A stretch of 45,412 nucleotides of DNA from Gammaproteobacteria bacterium (lineage in GTDB: Bacteria; Pseudomonadota; Gammaproteobacteria; Thiohalobacterales; Thiohalobacteraceae), in the NCBI GenBank assembly GCA_019911805.1, contig JAIOJV010000052.1, positions 1-45,412 on the forward strand, written 5' to 3'. The notes under the pieces are model-generated. The model made no database searches. It worked only from the letters and a program-made list of their open reading frames with translations, and had not been told where the DNA came from. Positions within the stretch are counted from its first letter, which is position 1. Every line of letters begins with the position of its first letter. Position numbers and translations under genes: made by a program. Shown piece after piece: positions 42,186 through 45,412 of the stretch.

Positions 42186-42842
42186 GTTCGCCACCGCGCA
42201 GGTGGCTTGCAAGCGCTGTACTTCCCCGCGCGAGCAGGGATTCACTGAAGATGTTCGCCACCGCACAGGTGGATTAGTAAGGCTGTTCTTCCCTGCGTAA
42301 GCGGGGTTTCTCTGAAGTGTTGTTCTCCACCGCACAGGTGGTTTAGCAAGTAGCTGTACTTCCCCGCTTCGGCGGGGATTCACTGAAGCGCTGTTCGCCA
42401 CGGTCAGGTGGTTCAGCGGGTGTGTTTCGCCACCGCAAGGTGGCTTAGCAAGTGCTGTATCTTCCCCGCGTCAGCGGGGATTCACTGAAGTTGTTCGCCA
42501 CCGCATAGGTGGAATTAGCTGGTGCTGTACTTCCCCGCTTCGGCGGGATTCACTGAAGTGATGTTCGCCACGGTCAGGTGGCTCAGCTGGTGTTGGTTCG
42601 CCACCGCAAGGTGGCTTAGCAAGCGCTGTATCTTCCCCGCGTCAGCGGGGATTTACTGAAGTGCTGGTCGTCACGGTCAGGTGGCCCAGCTAGTGCTGTT
42701 GATCCCCGCCGTACAGGCGGCTTAGAAATATATGTCAACAAGACATCTCCGCCGCACAGGCGGCTTAGCAAGTGCCGTACTTCCCCGCTATGGCGGGGAT
42801 GTTCCTGAAGATGCAATTCGCCGCCCTATAGGTGAATTGCAG
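42186..42842 (+). repeat. Tandem array of two alternating hairpin families
   Basis: About 19 hairpins in 660 bp. Family A begins GTTCGCCACC, has the stem CCACC-GCAYA-GGTGG and ends GGCTTAGCAAG; a variant A' has CCAC-GGTCAG-GTGG. Family B contains CTTCCCCGC-NNNN-GCGGGG and ends ATTCACTGAAG. The order is AB AB AB A' AB AB A' AB A' then a divergent copy, A B and a partial A. Each hairpin takes about 33-35 nt with linkers of under 10 nt. A 171-nt higher-order unit (A B A B A') recurs at 42253, 42424 and 42596. Short minus-strand ORFs across it are artefacts of the repeats. A promoter precedes it and a terminator follows. Confidence 0.9.
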
Positions 42843-42875
42843 AACCCGACGGATTCCATATCGTCGGGTTTTTTC
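42843..42875 (+). terminator. Rho-independent terminator of the hairpin array
   Basis: AACCCGACG and CGTCGGGTT form a perfect 9-bp stem with a 10-nt loop, followed by a run of T. It directly follows the last, partial hairpin and would end a plus-strand transcript of about 750 nt. Confidence 0.92.
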
Positions 42876-42936
42876 GTTTCAAAGGCCCCGTTCAGTAGGG
42901 CAAGGACAAAATCCAGGGTTGGTTAGTGACAGGGTA

Positions 42937-42945
42937 TGCTATGAT
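42937..42945 (+). promoter_or_regulatory. Extended -10 promoter of the HTH gene pair
   Basis: TGCTATGAT is a good extended -10 element. Transcription would start near 42952, leaving a leader of about 29 nt before the ATG at 42981. The leader has no clear Shine-Dalgarno. Confidence 0.5.
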
Positions 42946-42980
42946 TTTGTATACCAATCAATCAGTCACAATTTGACATC

Positions 42981-43421
42981 ATGGCAAGTGTATCCCTGCA
43001 AGAGTTGCTCGAAACGGTTCTACAGACACGGCAGCTGACGCAAGAGGAATTGGCGGAGCTGCTCGCTGCCGAGACGGGCCGCCATGTGACGCGGACAAGG
43101 TTGGTGGGTTGGCTCGGCGGCGCATCCCCGCGCGGTGACGAAGAAGAGATCCGAGCCGCGCTCGAACGGGTCATGGAGGCAGAGCCTGAAAAGTTGCTGC
43201 CGGCGCTGGTATCGAAGGAGCAAGTCGCTGCGGAGGTTCGGCGTTGGTTCGAAGCCGGACTGACGCGGAAGCAGGTGATGATCGCCGCGGAGATGCCACA
43301 GAGCACGCTTTCTGCATGGGAGCTTGGGCGGGTTGAGGTGCCGCGGCGGCGGTTCGATCGCATCAAGGCGCTGATCGACATCTGGGTCGACACGTTAACG
43401 GAAACAGGGCATCTCAAATGA
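42981..43421 (+). CDS. Double helix-turn-helix protein of unknown role
   Basis: A 146-residue protein with two HTH-like regions. The first is LTQEELAELLAAETGRHVTRTRLVGWLGG (about 20-48, XRE-like). The second is GLTRKQVMIAAEMPQSTLSAWELGRVEVP (about 93-121). There is no effector or catalytic domain. It is the first gene after the terminator of the hairpin array, on the same strand, and overlaps the next gene by four bases. It may bind the array DNA or its promoter, or regulate the element; the pairing is by position only. Confidence 0.75.
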   Translation: MASVSLQELLETVLQTRQLTQEELAELLAAETGRHVTRTRLVGWLGGASPRGDEEEIRAALERVMEAEPEKLLPALVSKEQVAAEVRRWFEAGLTRKQVMIAAEMPQSTLSAWELGRVEVPRRRFDRIKALIDIWVDTLTETGHLK

Positions 43422-43984
43422 CCAAGAAACGGCTTATGGAGAAGATGCTGGAAGCCGGTACGGATGGACGTGCGAAACGGAAGACGCGCGAGCGCAAGGC
43501 TGAAGGTGAGCGTATTGGGTGGAGTGTGCTGACGCCCGAAGAGCAGGAGCGACCGGGAGCTCAGTTGCTGGCCATGATCTACACGGAAGCGAACAACCGA
43601 GGCATACCCCTGAAAGAGTTGGCCGATGAACTGGGTGTCACTTATGGCTACATCGCTCAGTTGAGAGCGGGTGTGCGCGAGGTACGGCACATCTCTGACG
43701 AGTTCGCCACCGCAGCGGCCAAGTTCCTGGGTTGCCCGAGAATCGATGTCTTACTGGCGGCTGGCAGGGTCAAGCGTGAAGACTTCCTCAGCGAACCTGA
43801 TAACCTCGATACCCAGCTGAGGAATGCCATCGAGTTCTTGGGTAGAGACAGCACCTGGCGAAAGTGGGTGACACCACACGTTTTCGAATGCCCGCGAGAG
43901 GTCCAGTGGCTCGTGGTCCGTTTGTATGAGGAAGCCACCGGCCGGAAACTGGTAACTGCACCTGGTCTCGATCAGCTCCGATAG
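43418..43984 (+). CDS. XRE-type helix-turn-helix protein
   Basis: A 188-residue protein. A very basic N-terminal tail (KRKTRERKAEGERIGW) could contact nucleic acid. A central HTH follows (IPLKELADELGVTYGYIAQLRAGVREV, about 65-92). The C-terminal 80 residues are helical with no recognised family (EFLGRDSTWRKWVTPHVFECPREVQWLVVRLYEE). The start overlaps the preceding HTH gene by four bases, so the two are translated together. It is the last full gene before the tRNA fragment that marks the element end. Confidence 0.75.
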   Translation: MTKKRLMEKMLEAGTDGRAKRKTRERKAEGERIGWSVLTPEEQERPGAQLLAMIYTEANNRGIPLKELADELGVTYGYIAQLRAGVREVRHISDEFATAAAKFLGCPRIDVLLAAGRVKREDFLSEPDNLDTQLRNAIEFLGRDSTWRKWVTPHVFECPREVQWLVVRLYEEATGRKLVTAPGLDQLR

Positions 43985-44173
43985 CACGAGTCGTTGACCT
44001 GTCCAGAGGGCGCCGGCTCGAGTAGCTGCAAAGTGTGCTGATGCTCCGATTGCTCTGGAAAGATGGACTTATAACTTGTTGATCTGTATAGTGCCGATCT
44101 TGCGCTATTGAACGTCTGCGATACACCTAGTTTTGCCTTTGATTTCAAGGTGTTTCAGCGCAGGGCGCACGAC

Positions 44174-44219
44174 TTTGACATGGTGGGGGTCGTTGGTTCG
44201 AGTCCAATCGCGCCTACCA
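44174..44219 (+). tRNA. 3' fragment of tRNA-Val(GAC), attachment-site remnant
   Basis: From TTGACATGGTGGGGGTCG through the T-arm (GTTGG-TTCGAGT-CCAAT) to CGCGCCTACCA, the sequence equals the 3' part of a tRNA-Val with anticodon GAC. The 5' half, D-arm and 5' anticodon stem are absent; unrelated sequence stands in their place. Such 3' fragments are created when integrative elements insert into tRNA genes. The intact copy is not in the window, so the other end lies outside it or has been lost. Confidence 0.8.
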
Positions 44220-44237
44220 AATTCCAGTTGTAGATCA

Positions 44238-44270
44238 TTTGCTTATGGTCATTCTTGGGCCATAAGCAAA
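44238..44270 (+). terminator. 11-bp inverted repeat behind the tRNA fragment
   Basis: TTTGCTTATGG and CCATAAGCAAA pair perfectly around an 11-nt loop, followed by TTCTTCC. It is probably the old terminator of the tRNA transcription unit. Confidence 0.6.
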
Positions 44271-44301
44271 TTCTTCCCCAAAATTTCCTGAAACTCCGGG
44301 C

Positions 44302-44619
44302 TCAGTCCGAGGCCGGATCCTCACTCGTAGCGTAGTCATGCCCGTCCAGACGGTGATCGGTCATCCGGTCGCTGGTGTGTCCCTTGAGGGCTCGGGCCCG
44401 CTTCTGGTCCCAACCTGCCTTCTGGCGCAGGCGCAACCCAGCGCGACGCACTTGCTGTGTTTGCGGGTCCTGGACTGGATCAGGTACAGATAACCACCCT
44501 CGCATAGATCGGCGAAGCGGATTCCCCGCAGGACGACCCCCGCAACGAGCCGGACCTGGCGCGGCCCCTATAATCTCGAACTTTCCTGGAAGGGGAAGGG
44601 CAGATTGATAAACAGCCAC
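44302..44619 (-). pseudogene. Probable tyrosine integrase C-terminal remnant
   Basis: The last 50 residues of this 105-codon frame (QQVRRAGLRLRQKAGWDQKR, ALKGHTSDRMTDHRLDGHD) resemble the C-terminal end of phage-type tyrosine recombinases, with GHTS (catalytic His box) and MTDHRLDGH, where the nucleophile Tyr would be expected at the Arg. The N-terminal half has no integrase character. It sits 83 bp from the tRNA fragment, where integrase genes normally are. It is most likely a decayed relic; identification by eye is not strong. Confidence 0.4.
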
Positions 44620-44621
44620 TG

Positions 44622-45412
44622 TCAGGAAATATTCCGCACCTTGAAAAACCGCCCCTTCATTTTACCCGTGTTCAATTGATGCAGCGCCTTGTCCGCCACA
44701 GCATGCCGGATAGCCACGTAGGCATGATGATCGAAGATATCAATTTTACCCACCTGGTCACCGGCAATGCCTGAGGCATTGGTCAAGGCGCCCAGGATGT
44801 CGCCGGGGCGCAGCTTACCCTTGCGCCCCCCATCGATGCACAGCGTCACCATGGCTGGCCGAAGATCCTGCTTCTGATTGATATGCAGCTCACTGAGTAG
44901 GGCAATACGGACCGGACTCTTCTGATAATCCTCAACCGCAGTTACGCGATGTGTTTCGGCGGGTGTAAACAGACTCAAGGCCAAGCCTTCCTTCCCGGCA
45001 CGACCGGTGCGACCAATGCGGTGTACGTGAACTTCCGGATCATAGCTCAACTCATAATTGATCACGGCTTCAAGGTCTTTAACATCGATACCGCGTGCCG
45101 CGACATCGGTTGCCACCAGGATTGAACAGCTCTTATTGGAGAACTGCACCAGCACCTGATCACGATCGCGTTGTTCCAGATCACCGTGCAACGCCAGGGC
45201 ATTGAAACCCTGTTCATCCAGCGTATCGGCGATATCCTGGCATTCAATTTTAGTATTGCAAAAGATCACACAAGACGCTGGTTGGTAATGGCCCAGCAGA
45301 GTCACCAGTGCGGAGAGCCGATCAACACGGATGCCTACTTCATAAAACACCTGGGTGATTTTATTTTGCGTGTGCGTCGCCTCGACAACGATCCGGGTCG
45401 GATTTTTCTGCA
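44622..45412 (-). CDS. dbpA: DEAD-box RNA helicase DbpA, 5' end cut by window
   Basis: Only the C-terminal part is in the window; the frame is open to base 45412. It contains the helicase C domain (VIFCNTKIECQDIADTLDEQG, ATDVAARGIDVKDL, HRIGRTGRAGKEG) and the DbpA-type RNA-binding domain at the end (VTLCIDGGRKGKLRPGDILGA, MKGRFFKVRNIS). DbpA binds hairpin 92 of 23S rRNA and works in 50S ribosome assembly. It is ordinary chromosomal content and marks the host side of the element boundary. Confidence 0.92.
   Translation of the reverse strand, partial: QKNPTRIVVEATHTQNKITQVFYEVGIRVDRLSALVTLLGHYQPASCVIFCNTKIECQDIADTLDEQGFNALALHGDLEQRDRDQVLVQFSNKSCSILVATDVAARGIDVKDLEAVINYELSYDPEVHVHRIGRTGRAGKEGLALSLFTPAETHRVTAVEDYQKSPVRIALLSELHINQKQDLRPAMVTLCIDGGRKGKLRPGDILGALTNASGIAGDQVGKIDIFDHHAYVAIRHAVADKALHQLNTGKMKGRFFKVRNIS

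Noticed and set aside
42150-42816. Minus-strand ORFs across the hairpin array as genes
   Set aside because: Their translations only restate the repeats (NPPVRW-type motifs) and there are no ribosome sites.
42186-42842. Functional CRISPR array
   Set aside because: The units resemble CRISPR repeats, but linkers are under 10 nt apart from one of about 15 nt, repeats diverge and alternate in type, and no cas genes are in the window.
42186-42842. TIGR array of the TIGR-Tas type
   Set aside because: Dual repeats with short linkers were suggestive, but hairpins are much longer than tigRNA repeats, consistent C-box sequences are missing, and no Nop-domain protein is nearby.
43418-43984. ToxN-like toxin of a type III toxin-antitoxin pair
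   Set aside because: The repeat-terminator-gene layout matches, but the product is an HTH protein without ToxN features and a second HTH gene intervenes.

Overview
The window is GC-rich proteobacterial DNA, most likely from a gammaproteobacterium. The dbpA helicase gene at the right edge and the tusA-dsrE2 sulfur-carrier pair fit a sulfur-metabolising lineage such as the Chromatiales or Ectothiorhodospiraceae. That placement is inferred from gene content only. Two parts can be told apart: a metabolic and regulatory part (about 0.7-23.9 kb) and a mobile, defence-rich part (about 23.9-44.2 kb). The second part ends at a 3' fragment of a tRNA-Val(GAC) gene, next to what looks like an integrase remnant. 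Chromosomal dbpA follows.

Left part. A PAS-GGDEF diguanylate cyclase is followed by a SulP transporter with a tandem universal stress protein. Then come a DksA-like protein, a FrnE-type DsbA protein and a secreted peroxiredoxin on the minus strand. At 6.9-12 kb lies an hvf/buf-type RiPP locus: a zinc-finger anti-sigma-like protein, a small exported precursor with six Cys in three CGEGKC pairs, the DUF692 (MNIO) modifying enzyme, its DUF2063 partner, a DoxX protein, and directly behind them an EAL phosphodiesterase. The ECF sigma factor expected to partner the anti-sigma protein is not adjacent. It lies 16 kb away, at the end of a merC-like operon.

A TetR regulator at 16.3-16.9 kb has matching operator-like sites (TAGACC/GGTCTA type) at its own start, before the tusA-dsrE2-CMD-peroxiredoxin operon, and exactly at the promoter of the merC-sigma operon. 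This suggests a cascade from TetR to the sigma factor to the hvf locus. A LysR regulator faces an operon of an AhpD-like protein, a PNPOx-ferredoxin reductase fusion, a GST and an HPP membrane protein.

Right part. A 1.4 kb stretch without a real gene (24.6-26.0 kb) holds a highly structured sequence that could be the 5' portion of a group II intron or a large ncRNA. It ends in a perfect Shine-Dalgarno sequence with a two-codon ORF, then a terminator. Small mobile-element-type genes and an XRE regulator with phased operators follow. Next come a DUF262/DUF1524 nuclease-hsdM-hsdS-hsdR operon, a damaged SLATT-like membrane protein, and a complete, convergent type III CBASS operon: TRIP13-like ATPase, candidate second HORMA partner, HORMA, CD-NTase and Cap4 nuclease-SAVED effector.

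The most unusual object is at 42.1-42.9 kb. A sigma70-like promoter and a strong intrinsic terminator enclose about 19 tandem hairpins of two alternating families with almost no spacer. One family resembles type I-F CRISPR repeats, the other type I-E repeats. They are organised in a 171-nt higher-order repeat and followed at once by two overlapping HTH genes. I know of no described system with this layout and consider it the best candidate for something new here.
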